From NCBI GenBank assembly GCA_028819215.1, contig JAPPMG010000036.1, forward strand, positions 42,717 to 106,716: a stretch of DNA of 64,000 bases. The letters are read 5' to 3'. Position 1 is the stretch's first letter, and each line of letters starts with the position of its first letter. The DNA comes from Bryobacterales bacterium. GTDB lineage: Bacteria; Acidobacteriota; Terriglobia; Bryobacterales; UBA6623. Shown here in pieces: positions 55,463 through 64,000 of the stretch. The position numbers and the translations under genes are program-made. The notes under the pieces are model-generated. The model ran no database searches. It had not been told where the DNA came from and was given only the letters and a program-made list of their open reading frames with translations.

Positions 55463-57697
55463 TCAGCCATTTCCCCTCGACCCAGCCTGTTTGGCCATCC
55501 ACTCCACCTCATATTTTCTATGATTGTCGCCTTTGAGACGGTTTGACATGTCACTCATCATCGCCCTTGCTCGTGCCTCATCGACGGCATACAATTCCTT
55601 TGTACGGTTCATCACATCATTGAATACCTGCTCACGCATTCTATTTGATAGCTTTACGCCCAAGATTGTCGGAAAAATTTTCCGGTAACTGTCTCTGATT
55701 TCTTGTGTCGTTGGTGAAAGAGCAACGAAATTCAGTATAAACTCTGGTCGAATAATATATTCTGAACCTCGAGATTGTATCAATTTCCTCGTGCACGAGC
55801 GAACTCTGGTTTCGTGGGTGAGCCACCAAGTGCGAAAGCCATAAGGGTTTGATCTATGCTCTTCACCGAGCGCGGTTCGATGGCCATAGGTAGCTAAGAT
55901 ATGTTTAGCATCATTGAGCGCGAGTACATCTTCCGACTTAATCGCCTTAATCTTATCGGCAAGGGTGTGTGCCTCCTCATCATCTACCAAACCTCGGACA
56001 TCGGCCTCTGAGAAATACTGAAGATCAAACTTCTCGATCAAATAGTTCTTGACCTGCTCGCGAGATCTGGAGTGGGAATAAAGATCGTTATAGTTACAGA
56101 TCTGCTCAATGAATGCCCTCCAGCTAGTCGGGCGAGTCTTCAATGTAGAATCAAATCTAGAATAGAAATACGCCCGAATCAATATCTTGCCTGACTGTCG
56201 TGCTATGTGCTGGTCAACATATGGCTCCAGATTCCCAAAACAGTTCAAAAACTCGTTGTCTGTGACTCTAATATGAGCCTGCACCTCTTCGACAGTCATG
56301 TGAGTGACAACTAGTGTGGAGCCAGCATCCCGAAGTATTTGAAGCATGTTGATTGTCATTTGATCCTCCTTTTTCAAGTAACGCTCTGACAAGGCTCTCA
56401 CGATGATATCTGACCCCACAAATAGAACAAAATTGGAAGACATCCTCTTGAAATAATCGACTATCTGTGGCTCATGACGAAGCGTGAACATCAAGGTGTA
56501 AGTGCGGGATAACTTTCCGTAATATATACGCTCTATTTCAGTGCTGTTGTAGAATGCACTTCTTAGCACTGCCAATGTAGCTTCCTTTGCATTAATCGCC
56601 TGTTCACCTTGGAATCCAAAGTCTAAAATGGCGTCGTCTACCTGATCAGCGACTGTGAGCATCTGATCACTTTCCTGTTGGCCTGCGAGAAACGCTGCAA
56701 ATTCCAGCCCATTCCTCTCGAATGTAAGTTCCAGCACTCTATGTGAGAGGCTGGCGATCTGGTGAGTAGACAAGGACTCGTCAGTCACAGTATATGGCCT
56801 AGCACGCTGCTCATATATCGCCAGTACTTGTAATTTGATGGACTCGTCGACGGCGTTCTCTTGCGTGATAATCTTACGAGTATGATATGGGAGACAATAC
56901 TTCTTGTCTTTCTTATGCCAGCGAATTTCTCGTCCAGTGGGGTTTCCTTTGGAAGCCATAAGGTGTATTCTGCTGTCGAAGATCGTCCGTACAAATGTCT
57001 TGGCTGAAGGAAGAGCGGACTCAATTTTTCCTAGAATCTCTTCTCGTGTCATGAATAGGTCCTTGTCTGGGTCTGTTCCCTCCAGTGCCCAGAGAATCAA
57101 GCTATCAGTCACAGCTTCTCGCAGGTCAGTGTTCTTTCTTCGGAGTTCTATTTCTTGTCCTAAGAATACACACAATGTACGCGCAGGGACTCTTGGAGAA
57201 TTGCCGACAGTCGTGGCAGATCCGAGCTCGGATAAGAACGAAAGTGTCGGCTTGAGATAGGTGTCGAATGCTATTTGAGTTTGCGGGGAACTATTGATAT
57301 TTGCTACGATCCAACTCCGGTCGCGAATTCTAATCGTTACATCCAATTCGCTCGATAATTCCTCCTCCTCTCTATCGATTGCGCTGACCTGTATCGAGGT
57401 TACGTAGTTTAAGATCTTGGGATCGCGACCATACTCCCTTAGTCGCTTGATAGTGTGGCGAATCTTTGGGCGGTACTCCTTTTGGATAGAGGCTTGGTAG
57501 AATACTAGTGGCCTCTGGTCTGGATTCTCATATAGATCAGTTGATTCGAAAGCATCTGCTCCGCCATCGTGCATTCCCCCCAGTGGCACAAAGGTGGTGC
57601 CAACGATAGCGGGGTAGAAGGATTTAAAGAACTCTTCGAAGCTCGAGCCGTTTGTTCGCTCGAGGGCGATCTGCGCTAGTCGTTGGTCAACTTCCAT
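55463..57697 (-). CDS. Mrr-like / PIN-like two-domain putative nuclease
   Basis: 744 residues with AAGGA just before ATG 57695-57697. The coding DNA is strikingly AT-rich, with ATA, AGA and TTA codons common, unlike both neighbours. Residues about 1-150 look like a PD-(D/E)XK restriction-endonuclease-like domain: FEEFFKSFYPAIV, GGMHDGGADAF (candidate catalytic Asp), FYQASIQKEYRPKIRHTIKRL (Q-x-S where Q-x-K is usual). The middle is helical. Residues about 425-640 follow the PIN-like order of acidic residues: FVLFVGSDIIVRAL near 430, MTVEEVQAH near 471, LALNDAKHILATYGHR near 595 and TWWLTHETRV near 625. It stands alone beside an insertion sequence. A role in anti-phage defence is inferred, not shown. 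Confidence 0.65.
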   Translation of the reverse strand: MEVDQRLAQIALERTNGSSFEEFFKSFYPAIVGTTFVPLGGMHDGGADAFESTDLYENPDQRPLVFYQASIQKEYRPKIRHTIKRLREYGRDPKILNYVTSIQVSAIDREEEELSSELDVTIRIRDRSWIVANINSSPQTQIAFDTYLKPTLSFLSELGSATTVGNSPRVPARTLCVFLGQEIELRRKNTDLREAVTDSLILWALEGTDPDKDLFMTREEILGKIESALPSAKTFVRTIFDSRIHLMASKGNPTGREIRWHKKDKKYCLPYHTRKIITQENAVDESIKLQVLAIYEQRARPYTVTDESLSTHQIASLSHRVLELTFERNGLEFAAFLAGQQESDQMLTVADQVDDAILDFGFQGEQAINAKEATLAVLRSAFYNSTEIERIYYGKLSRTYTLMFTLRHEPQIVDYFKRMSSNFVLFVGSDIIVRALSERYLKKEDQMTINMLQILRDAGSTLVVTHMTVEEVQAHIRVTDNEFLNCFGNLEPYVDQHIARQSGKILIRAYFYSRFDSTLKTRPTSWRAFIEQICNYNDLYSHSRSREQVKNYLIEKFDLQYFSEADVRGLVDDEEAHTLADKIKAIKSEDVLALNDAKHILATYGHRTALGEEHRSNPYGFRTWWLTHETRVRSCTRKLIQSRGSEYIIRPEFILNFVALSPTTQEIRDSYRKIFPTILGVKLSNRMREQVFNDVMNRTKELYAVDEARARAMMSDMSNRLKGDNHRKYEVEWMAKQAGSRGNG

Positions 57698-58018
57698 TCC
57701 GGTTCCTTCTCCATATCTCGAATTGGATCGAAATGCAATGCTGGGATGGGACTCGATTCTAGGTCTCGTCGACCTGGACGGGCACGTACCACGTTACACG
57801 GCGAGAGGGAATAGGGCTAGCTGTTGCTATTGATAGCGAACCCAGATCGTCGGGTGTTCGTTCAATCTAGTGCGTGAGTCCCGACAAAGATCAGATTCGC
57901 AAGGCTCGTCCGGGTGATCAGCCACCTCCATCAGACTAATTACGGTAGCATGATTAGGCGAGCCACGATTACCTCCCCCGAGGGGTCGCTGGGCGAGCAT
58001 CACTTTGACAGGAGCCCA
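57698..58018. other. Gap between the nuclease-like gene and the DUF1501 gene
   Basis: About 320 bp including the upstream region of the AT-rich gene. Composition shifts from AT-rich back to GC-rich across it. No gene is recognised. Confidence 0.45.
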
Positions 58019-59479
58019 TTAGGCAATGAGCTCGTGCACGACATCGCCGTAGACGTCGGTCAAGCGGAAGTCGCGGCTATTGTGGCGGAAGGTGAGCCGC
58101 TCGTGATCCAGGCCCAACAGGTGGAGGATCGTGGCATGAAGGTCGTGATGCGAGACACGGTCGTTGATGGCGTGCATACCGAGTTCGTCGGTGGCACCGT
58201 GCGTAATCCCTGGCCTGACGCCGCCGCCGGCCATCCACATGGAGAAGCCGTAGTGATGATGGCCGCGGCCGAGCAACTCCTCCTTGCGCGACTCCTCCAT
58301 TGGCGTGCGGCCGAACTCTGTAGCCCAGACGACGAGAGTCTCGTCCAGCAGACCTCGTGACTTCAGATCCATGATGAGGGCCGTGATGCCTTGATCGGTG
58401 CGGGCCGCGTTCGTACGGTGGTTGTTGATGAGTCCGCCGCGGTTGCCGTGCGCATCCCATCGCCGTCTGGTGGCGCCGTCAAGAATCTCCACGAAACGGA
58501 CTCCGCTCTCCACCATCCGTCTCGCTGTGAGGCACTTCCTCCCGAACTCGGTGTTGCCATAGAGCGCCTTTACCGAGTCCGGCTCACTACGGATATCGAA
58601 GAGTTCCGGGGCTTCCATCTGCATGCGAAACGCGGTTTCGAATGCAGCGATGCGCGCGTCGAGTTCGGGCTGCGTGCTGTGCATGCCGCTATGGAGGCGA
58701 TTCAACTTCCGTACCAGATCCAACTGCTTGCTCTGCTGGTCTCGGCTGAGAAAGGTCGGTGCCGTGATGTGCGGCACCGGCGGATTGCCAGGCTTGACGT
58801 CTGCCAGAGTTGCTTGGTGGATGCCCGGCAGGAAACCAGAATCGTGAAGTGCGCGCCCTCCCGACGGTCGGCCGTCCGCCATCACCACGAATCCCGGCAT
58901 GTTCCGGTTCTCCGTCCCCAGTCCGTAGGTCACCCACGAGCCAAGACTGGGGTGGCCCTGTCTGGAATAACCCGTGTGCATGAGGATCTGGGCCGTGGAG
59001 TGAATGGCCGAATCGGTGTGCATCGAGTTGATAAACGCGATGTCGTCGACCACTTGTGTCAGGTGCGGGAAGATCTCGCTGACCCACGCGCCACTCTGGC
59101 CGTAGCGCTTGAAAGAGAACACCGGTGGAACGATGCGCGTATGGGTGTACGACTTCTCCGGATTCAGGCCTTCCAGGTCTTCTTTGGAGAAAATGTCCCG
59201 TGCCAGTTTTCCGGCGTACTTTTTCAGAAGCGGCTTGTGATCGAACGTCTCAAGCTGACTTGCGCCACCGACCATGAAGAGGAAGATGACGTTCTTGGCC
59301 TTGGGAGCGAAGTGCGACTTCCTGGGCGCAAGCGGCTCGTTGAGGTCAGCCGTCGCACCGCTCGCCGTCTTGTCCGCGAGCAGGCTGGCCAGAGCGATGC
59401 CGCCCAGACCGAGTTCCTTGAGGAACCCACGGCGCTCCCAGCCAACCGGTCGAGTTTCGTAGCCTGCGTCAGTAGACAT
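58019..59479 (-). CDS. DUF1501 protein, Tat-exported
   Basis: 486 residues with a Tat-like signal (GWERRGFLKELGLGGIALASLL). The DUF1501 pattern includes NVIFLFMVGGASQLETFDHKP near 63, HSTAQILMHTGYSRQGHPSLGSWVTYGLG near 160, CLTARRMVESGVRFVEI near 315 and VVWATEFGRTPMEE near 378, ending GLDHERLTFRHNSRDFRLTDVYG. It is a sulfatase-fold relative of unknown activity that is almost always encoded with a PSD1-type cytochrome, here 285 bp upstream at 59765. Its start overlaps a leftover PSD1 stop (ATGTCTACTGA), the normal coupling of such a pair. Confidence 0.92.
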   Translation of the reverse strand: MSTDAGYETRPVGWERRGFLKELGLGGIALASLLADKTASGATADLNEPLAPRKSHFAPKAKNVIFLFMVGGASQLETFDHKPLLKKYAGKLARDIFSKEDLEGLNPEKSYTHTRIVPPVFSFKRYGQSGAWVSEIFPHLTQVVDDIAFINSMHTDSAIHSTAQILMHTGYSRQGHPSLGSWVTYGLGTENRNMPGFVVMADGRPSGGRALHDSGFLPGIHQATLADVKPGNPPVPHITAPTFLSRDQQSKQLDLVRKLNRLHSGMHSTQPELDARIAAFETAFRMQMEAPELFDIRSEPDSVKALYGNTEFGRKCLTARRMVESGVRFVEILDGATRRRWDAHGNRGGLINNHRTNAARTDQGITALIMDLKSRGLLDETLVVWATEFGRTPMEESRKEELLGRGHHHYGFSMWMAGGGVRPGITHGATDELGMHAINDRVSHHDLHATILHLLGLDHERLTFRHNSRDFRLTDVYGDVVHELIA

Positions 59480-59530
59480 GGATGAACTCGCTCAGGCCGG
59501 TGAGGGCATGGCTGTATTGTACAGGCGAGA
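59469..59530 (-). pseudogene. C-terminal remnant of a second PSD1-type gene
   Basis: The minus strand reads SPVQYSHALTGLSEFIHVY then stop, closely matching SPLVQYCHAVMSLNEFIYVH at the end of the intact PSD1 gene. The remnant's stop overlaps the start of the DUF1501 gene. Confidence 0.82.
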
Positions 59531-59695
59531 TGACGTCACAGTCCCCGTCTCTTGACGGATCTGCTCTGGTTCGGACCAAAGCGCGCACCTACGAGGGGTA
59601 TCCGTACTCACTACTTGCCGTGAGAAGGAGGCTGCTGCTGAGGTGTGAAGGAGATCCGGACGCCGTACATACGACGCGCGCCCGTACTACAGGTC

Positions 59696-59775
59696 CTGCT
59701 CAGGCCGAGTTCCTTGCGGAACCCACAGTAGTTCCGACCAGCCCGTCAATCACCGCAGGCTGCGTCAGTGCACAT
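59696..59775 (-). pseudogene. N-terminal remnant of a second DUF1501 gene
   Basis: Starting at ATG 59773-59775, overlapping the PSD1 stop, the minus strand reads MCTDAACGD, a stop, then in another frame RAGRNYCGFRKELGLS. This parallels MSTDAGYETRPVGWERRGFL and KELGLGG of the intact gene. The rest is gone. Confidence 0.75.
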
Positions 59776-61966
59776 AGATGAACTCGTTCAGGCTCATGAC
59801 GGCATGGCAGTATTGCACCAGCGGGCTCGGGGCATCCAAGGACTCCTGCTCCTTGCCTGCCTCCAACGCGCCCTCGCGCTGTTGACCGAGGAACGACAGG
59901 CCGATCTCGCGTTCGTCCACGGTCGGTGGCCGAGAAAGAGCAATCCGGTATACCGATTCGATCTGTAGGCCGGGATCGCCTCCGACTCTGTCCCGCACCC
60001 GTTGTGCAAAGCGTTCCGCTTGCTCCCACACGAATGGCGCGTTCAGCATGAACGCTGTGCTGCTCGGTGTCGTGCTGACGTCACGAAGGCCGATGCTTTG
60101 CGTGTTGTCCGGCGGGTCGAAGATCTTGAGGACCGGATGGAGGTGCAAGCGCGGCGACATGAGGTAGACGGACCGACGCCAGGTGTCGGGCGTGTCCCTG
60201 AAAGGATTCTTGCGGTCGCCAATGGGCGTGCTTGGCCCGTACATTTCCGTACGCAGAGAGCCTGAGACGCTCAACATGTGATCGCGGATGACTTCAGCCT
60301 CCATGCGCAAGGGCCTGCGGTGCCACAGGTACTCGTTGTAAGCATCGTGCTCGGCCTGAGCCAGATTCGTGCTGGCCGCCTGTTTGTACACGGCGCTGTT
60401 CATGATCAGCCGGTGGATCGGTTTCAATTGCCAGCCCTCCCGGATGAGCTGAGACGCTAGCCAATCAAGTAGAGCCGGGTGCGTGGGTTGGGTACCGAGT
60501 TTGCCGAAATCGTTAGGGGTGCTGACGATGCCGCGCCCGAAGTGATGTTGCCAGATACGATTGACGATCACCCGGGCCAGCAGTGCACCGGCACCATCCT
60601 CGACATCGGTGAGCCAGTTCGCAAGCATCCCAAGGTTCGATGACTCAGACTGCCCCCCGAGGCCATTGGCGGCCTCGGGACGGGGCGACCAATCCTTCGG
60701 GCTGCGACCGTCCCGCATCAAGACCCGCAGGAAGCCCGGCTCGACCGGCTTGACGGGGCTAGCCCAGCTGCCGCCGGCCAGAAGGTGGGGTGTGGTCACC
60801 TCCAAAGGGACGTGCTTGCCGCCCGCGTCTGGCTCGACCTCGGCTTCGTCGAAGAACACAGCCGTCAACTGGTAGTACTCTTCGGCCGTGATCGGGTCGA
60901 TCTTGTGGTCGTGGCAACGCGCACAGCCGACCGTGAGGGCAAGGAACGCTTGGCCGGTCGCCGACACCATGTCGTCGAGGCGGTGAAACTTGCGATCGTT
61001 TGGGTTGTCGGTCTTGCTCATGTTGGTTCCAATCTGAACGAACATACCGAGGTCCCCCTGCCAGGCTGGAAAACCCCTCGGAGCGCCGGCAATCTGGTAG
61101 TGGACAAATTCGTCGTAAGGCAGGTCGTCATTGAAAGCGCGAATCACGGCGTCGCGGTATCGATACGCGTCCTCGTGAATTACGTTGTCTCCCTCGTGTG
61201 CACCAGAGCTTTCACCAAACCGAGCCGCATCCAACCAGTGCCGGCCCCACCGTTCGCCGTAGTGCGGGCTCGTGAGCAACCGGTCAACGAGCGAGCGAAA
61301 CGGTGCCGCAGAGGAATCTCGCACGAATGCCTCGACTTCGTCAGGCGGTGGTGGCAGACCGATGAGATCGAAGTAAGCGCGGCGAATCAGCGTGGTCCGG
61401 TCGGCCTGCTGTGAAGGCCGAAACTGCATCTCGCGCAGCTTGGCGAGGACGAAACGATCAATCGGCGAGTCGATCCACGCGGCCTCATCTGGACCTGCCG
61501 CGGATATCTCCGGCGGATCGACCGGACTCAGGGGACGGAAGGCCCAATGGCGACGTCCTGATTCGATATCCATGGCTGTCGTATCGACAGCCTTCTCGTC
61601 TCTCGGATCGGGTGCGCCGAGGGCCACCCATTGGACGAAATCAGCGATGACCGAGTCGGAGAGCTTGCCGCCCGGTGGCATCTGCAGGTTACGGTCGGTG
61701 TACTTTAGGGCCTCGATCAGCATTGACTGATCGGGTTGCCCCGGTACGACGGCGGGGCCCCGGGACCCGCCCTGCTGGACACCCTCCCGGGTGTCGAGCT
61801 GCAGCTTTCCCATCAACGTTCCGGCGCGGGCGGCTTCCGCCGAGTGGCACTGATAGCAGCGCTGAGCCAGCACGGGACGGACACTCTTTTCGAAGAAGTC
61901 GATATGGTCTTGACCGAGTGCCCCGGGGACTCCGAGCAGGCTGACGGCGATTAAGAATCGGATCAC
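59765..61966 (-). CDS. PSD1-type protein with Planctomycete-cytochrome-C domain (DUF1549/DUF1553)
   Basis: 733 residues from GTG 61964-61966 (AGGG 8 nt upstream), where a signal peptide starts (VIRFLIAVSLLGVPGALG). The cytochrome domain has the c-type haem site CYQCH in VLAQRCYQCHSAEAARAG near 38. DUF1549: IDSPIDRFVLAKL near 165, RRAYFDLIGLPPPPDEVEAF and GERWGRHWLDAARFGES. DUF1553 from about 450: LLARVIVNRIWQHHFGRGIVSTPNDFG and FMLNAPFVWEQAERFA. Such proteins are thought to act in the periplasm with DUF1501 partners, possibly in glycan oxidation. The frame is open 84 nt upstream without a convincing start. Confidence 0.92.
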   Translation of the reverse strand: MIRFLIAVSLLGVPGALGQDHIDFFEKSVRPVLAQRCYQCHSAEAARAGTLMGKLQLDTREGVQQGGSRGPAVVPGQPDQSMLIEALKYTDRNLQMPPGGKLSDSVIADFVQWVALGAPDPRDEKAVDTTAMDIESGRRHWAFRPLSPVDPPEISAAGPDEAAWIDSPIDRFVLAKLREMQFRPSQQADRTTLIRRAYFDLIGLPPPPDEVEAFVRDSSAAPFRSLVDRLLTSPHYGERWGRHWLDAARFGESSGAHEGDNVIHEDAYRYRDAVIRAFNDDLPYDEFVHYQIAGAPRGFPAWQGDLGMFVQIGTNMSKTDNPNDRKFHRLDDMVSATGQAFLALTVGCARCHDHKIDPITAEEYYQLTAVFFDEAEVEPDAGGKHVPLEVTTPHLLAGGSWASPVKPVEPGFLRVLMRDGRSPKDWSPRPEAANGLGGQSESSNLGMLANWLTDVEDGAGALLARVIVNRIWQHHFGRGIVSTPNDFGKLGTQPTHPALLDWLASQLIREGWQLKPIHRLIMNSAVYKQAASTNLAQAEHDAYNEYLWHRRPLRMEAEVIRDHMLSVSGSLRTEMYGPSTPIGDRKNPFRDTPDTWRRSVYLMSPRLHLHPVLKIFDPPDNTQSIGLRDVSTTPSSTAFMLNAPFVWEQAERFAQRVRDRVGGDPGLQIESVYRIALSRPPTVDEREIGLSFLGQQREGALEAGKEQESLDAPSPLVQYCHAVMSLNEFIYVH

Positions 61967-62264
61967 GCGACTACCCTGCGCTTGTACTCGGAATTCTATG
62001 TCGGATGACCAGATGAAGTCTACCGTGCAAAGTACAGACCAAGTCCACACGGCGCACGGAGAGGATTGACGGATTCAGTTAAGGCAGGTGCTCCTGCCGC
62101 TCACTGCTTTCCTAGATCGACGATGGATCGTCACCGGCCACTCCAGTAGGATCGCGGTCAGGGACCGTCTTCACAACGACAGACTGTAGGACTAGTGGCG
62201 TGGTGATCCGACGGTATTGCCGCTCAAGAGTCCGGGAAACGGTTCGAGTTGCGCTTGCTTTCAG
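61967..62264. other. Gap upstream of the PSD1 gene
   Basis: About 300 bp without a recognised gene. It probably contains the promoter of the PSD1-DUF1501 operon. Confidence 0.4.
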
Positions 62265-62384
62265 CTATAATCCCCTCGGTCGGTAGTTCAGGAGCGTTGA
62301 GCAGTCCATCCCAATGTCGCTGACCGGCTGGTCAAAGAACCGGTACCACCTCAGTCGCTCGTTGTCTCTTGTACTCTTGTTCAT
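62265..62384 (-). CDS. Possible 39-residue small protein
   Basis: ATG 62382-62384 has an excellent AAGGAG at 9 nt and opens MNKSTRDNERLRWYRFFDQP, VSDIGMDCSTLLNYRPRGL, ending at TAG 62265-62267. The frame stays open well beyond that TAG, so it may instead be the start of a gene cut by a nonsense mutation. It is divergent from the helicase gene at 62508. The family is unknown. Confidence 0.35.
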   Translation of the reverse strand: MNKSTRDNERLRWYRFFDQPVSDIGMDCSTLLNYRPRGL

Positions 62385-62507
62385 GGGATATCTCTCCTTC
62401 CCTTAGTGCAAACGAGTCCATCGACTATCGTCGCTGAGACACGCTACCGCTCCTCACTTCATACAGGACTTCCGGGCATTTTCCCAGTCGTAACGAGTAA
62501 AACGTCT

Positions 62508-64000
62508 ATGCCGAGGATCTTCGACAATCTCAATCCTGACTCAAGGCTCCTGCCCGCGTTGCAACAGACCTTGGAGCTATCGTCCCGAGCGGACTTCTGC
62601 GTAGGCTACTTCAACCTGCGCGGCTGGAGTGGTCTTGCTCGGCTGGTGGACACTTGGCAGCCGGAAGAGGGACCGTGCCGCGTCCTTATCGGGATGCAGC
62701 GGCTACCGCACGACGACCTCCGAGAAACTCTGAGCCTAGTCGATAAGCCATCTGGCATGGACAACCAGAGGGCTCACGGTCTGAGAGTACAACTCGCTGA
62801 GCAGCTGCGCCAGCAACTCACTATTGGTGCGCCCAATAACGCCGACGAGCGGACCCTGCGGCAGTTGGCCGCGCAGCTTCGTGACAAGAGGGTTATCGTC
62901 AAACTCTTCCTCCGCCACCCGCTGCATGCGAAGCTCTACCTTTTGTTTCGCGACGACGCTATTAACCCCATCGTTGGCTACGTAGGTAGTAGCAACCTAA
63001 CCTTTGCGGGCCTCTCAGGGCAGGGCGAGTTGAACGTAGATGTGCTTGACCATGACTCCGCCCTGAAACTCGAGCGCTGGTTTGAAGACAGATGGAATGA
63101 CCGTTTCTGTGTCGAGATTACAGACGAGTTGATTCAGATCATTCAAGCTAGCTGGGCGCGGGAGGCACCAATTCCACCGTACCATGTCTACCTCAAGATG
63201 GCCTATCACCTCTCTCATGAAGCCCGTGCCGGTCTTGCCCAGTTCAGGATTCCCAAAGTACTCGATGACCGGCTGTTCGAATTCCAAGCCGCTGCGGTCA
63301 AGATCGCCGCCCATCACCTGAACAAGCGCAACGGCGTACTCATCGGGGACGTAGTAGGGCTTGGCAAGACACTTATGGCCACCGCCGTCGTTCGCATCTT
63401 CGAAGAAGACCACGGGCTGGAGACGTTGATCATCTGCCCGAAAAACTTGGTCGCTATGTGGGAAGACTACGTATACCAGTACCAACTGCGTGCTAGAGTG
63501 CTTCCCCTGAGTAGGGTTCTCGGCGAGTTGCCCGGCCTGCGCCGCTATCGGCTTGTCGTCATTGACGAGAGTCACAACCTTCGCAACCGCGAGGGACGCC
63601 GCTACCGGGCAATCCAAGAGTACGTACGCGCGAATGAAAGCAAGTGCATCCTCCTATCGGCCACTCCCTATAACAAGACGTATCTGGACCTGTCCAGCCA
63701 ACTCCGGATTTTCGTTGAGGAAGACCAGGATCTGGGCATCCGCCCCGAACGACTTCTGCGAGAGTTAGGTGAGGTCGAGTTCAGCAGGCGCCACCAAGCC
63801 TCGCCCCGCACGCTAGCAGCCTTTGACTTTAGCGAACACGCCGACGATTGGCGTGACCTAATGCGGTTGTATCTAGTGCGCCGCACGCGGAGCTTCATCC
63901 AGGAAAACTACGCGGAGACGGACCAGGAGACAGGCCGGAAATTCCTAGCCTCAGGGATCCTCCCCTCTGCCAAATTTCCGATGTTAAGATTTCCGGCGGA
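62508..64000 (+). CDS. Phospholipase D-like / SNF2-type helicase (C-terminus beyond window)
   Basis: About 497 residues are visible from ATG 62508. Residues about 1-200 form a PLD-like nuclease domain, with HAKLYLLFRDD near 139 and GSSNLTFAGLSGQGELNV near 161 (H-x-K and the following Asn). A superfamily 2 helicase follows: Walker A GDVVGLGKTLMATAVVRIF near 281, DESHN near 353 and LLSATPYNKTYLDL near 383. Proteins with this order are found beside DNA methyltransferases and in anti-phage islands, where they act as nuclease-helicases. Composition is slightly less GC-rich than the metabolic genes. The partner genes would lie beyond the right edge. Confidence 0.85.
   Translation, partial: MPRIFDNLNPDSRLLPALQQTLELSSRADFCVGYFNLRGWSGLARLVDTWQPEEGPCRVLIGMQRLPHDDLRETLSLVDKPSGMDNQRAHGLRVQLAEQLRQQLTIGAPNNADERTLRQLAAQLRDKRVIVKLFLRHPLHAKLYLLFRDDAINPIVGYVGSSNLTFAGLSGQGELNVDVLDHDSALKLERWFEDRWNDRFCVEITDELIQIIQASWAREAPIPPYHVYLKMAYHLSHEARAGLAQFRIPKVLDDRLFEFQAAAVKIAAHHLNKRNGVLIGDVVGLGKTLMATAVVRIFEEDHGLETLIICPKNLVAMWEDYVYQYQLRARVLPLSRVLGELPGLRRYRLVVIDESHNLRNREGRRYRAIQEYVRANESKCILLSATPYNKTYLDLSSQLRIFVEEDQDLGIRPERLLRELGEVEFSRRHQASPRTLAAFDFSEHADDWRDLMRLYLVRRTRSFIQENYAETDQETGRKFLASGILPSAKFPMLRFPA

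Overview
The window is about 64 kb of mostly GC-rich DNA from a Gram-negative, polysaccharide-degrading bacterium. A TonB-dependent receptor with an N-terminal carboxypeptidase-like domain, six intact Cys-type sulfatases, a PSD1 cytochrome / DUF1501 pair, Tat-type exported enzymes, a CadC-like winged-helix membrane protein and a very long pyruvate:ferredoxin oxidoreductase together suggest Acidobacteriota (Bryobacterales/Solibacter-like), with Planctomycetota or Verrucomicrobiota as alternatives. This assignment is inference from gene families only. I saw no rRNA, tRNA or CRISPR array.

Layout. 1-7.3 kb: TonB receptor (cut by the left edge), sulfatase, sugar-phosphate isomerase-like protein, uppS and a winged-helix membrane regulator. 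7.7-10.4 kb: VapBC toxin-antitoxin pair, an unknown gene and a complete IS256-family element with terminal inverted repeats and an 8-bp target duplication. 10.7-25.4 kb: DUF5060 glycosidase-like lipoprotein, a phosphatase/ADP-ribosylglycohydrolase fusion, a B12-type radical SAM protein, a three-domain acyl-activating enzyme, DinB, a spondin-domain protein, an AbgT transporter and a sulfatase. 25.7-30.5 kb: a giant PFOR. 30.7-44.2 kb: sulfatases, GMC oxidoreductase, enolase-superfamily dehydratase, PL10 pectate lyase, HicBA and a four-gene operon (lipocalin repeats, TonB C-terminal protein, gutted GH43, sugar-binding-like protein). 44.5-53.2 kb: two sulfatases flanking a decayed BrnTA module, DUF1080 protein, serine beta-lactamase-like hydrolase and a PQQ-type beta-propeller. 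53.2-57.7 kb: an IS1634-family element and an AT-rich 744-residue protein with a Mrr-like N-terminus and a PIN-like C-terminus. 58-62 kb: DUF1501 and PSD1 genes with remnants of a duplicated pair. 62.5 kb to the end: the start of a PLD/SNF2 helicase, probably the edge of a defence region.

How it fits together. Sulfatases, pectate lyase, sugar-acid dehydratase, GMC oxidoreductase, sugar isomerase, DUF1080 and DUF5060 proteins form a scattered outer-surface and periplasmic kit for sulfated and uronate-rich glycans. TonB-type receptors and PSD1/DUF1501 proteins are the usual partners of such kits. No sulfatase-maturing enzyme lies in the window.

The most unusual structural theme is debris of duplicated genes. 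Three loci (33.4 kb, 45.9-46.9 kb, 59.4-59.8 kb) carry short homologous remnants of the adjacent intact gene, and at two of them a toxin-antitoxin-like cassette sits exactly between the intact gene and the remnant. The best candidate for an undescribed system is the AT-rich Mrr-like/PIN-like protein at 55463-57697.
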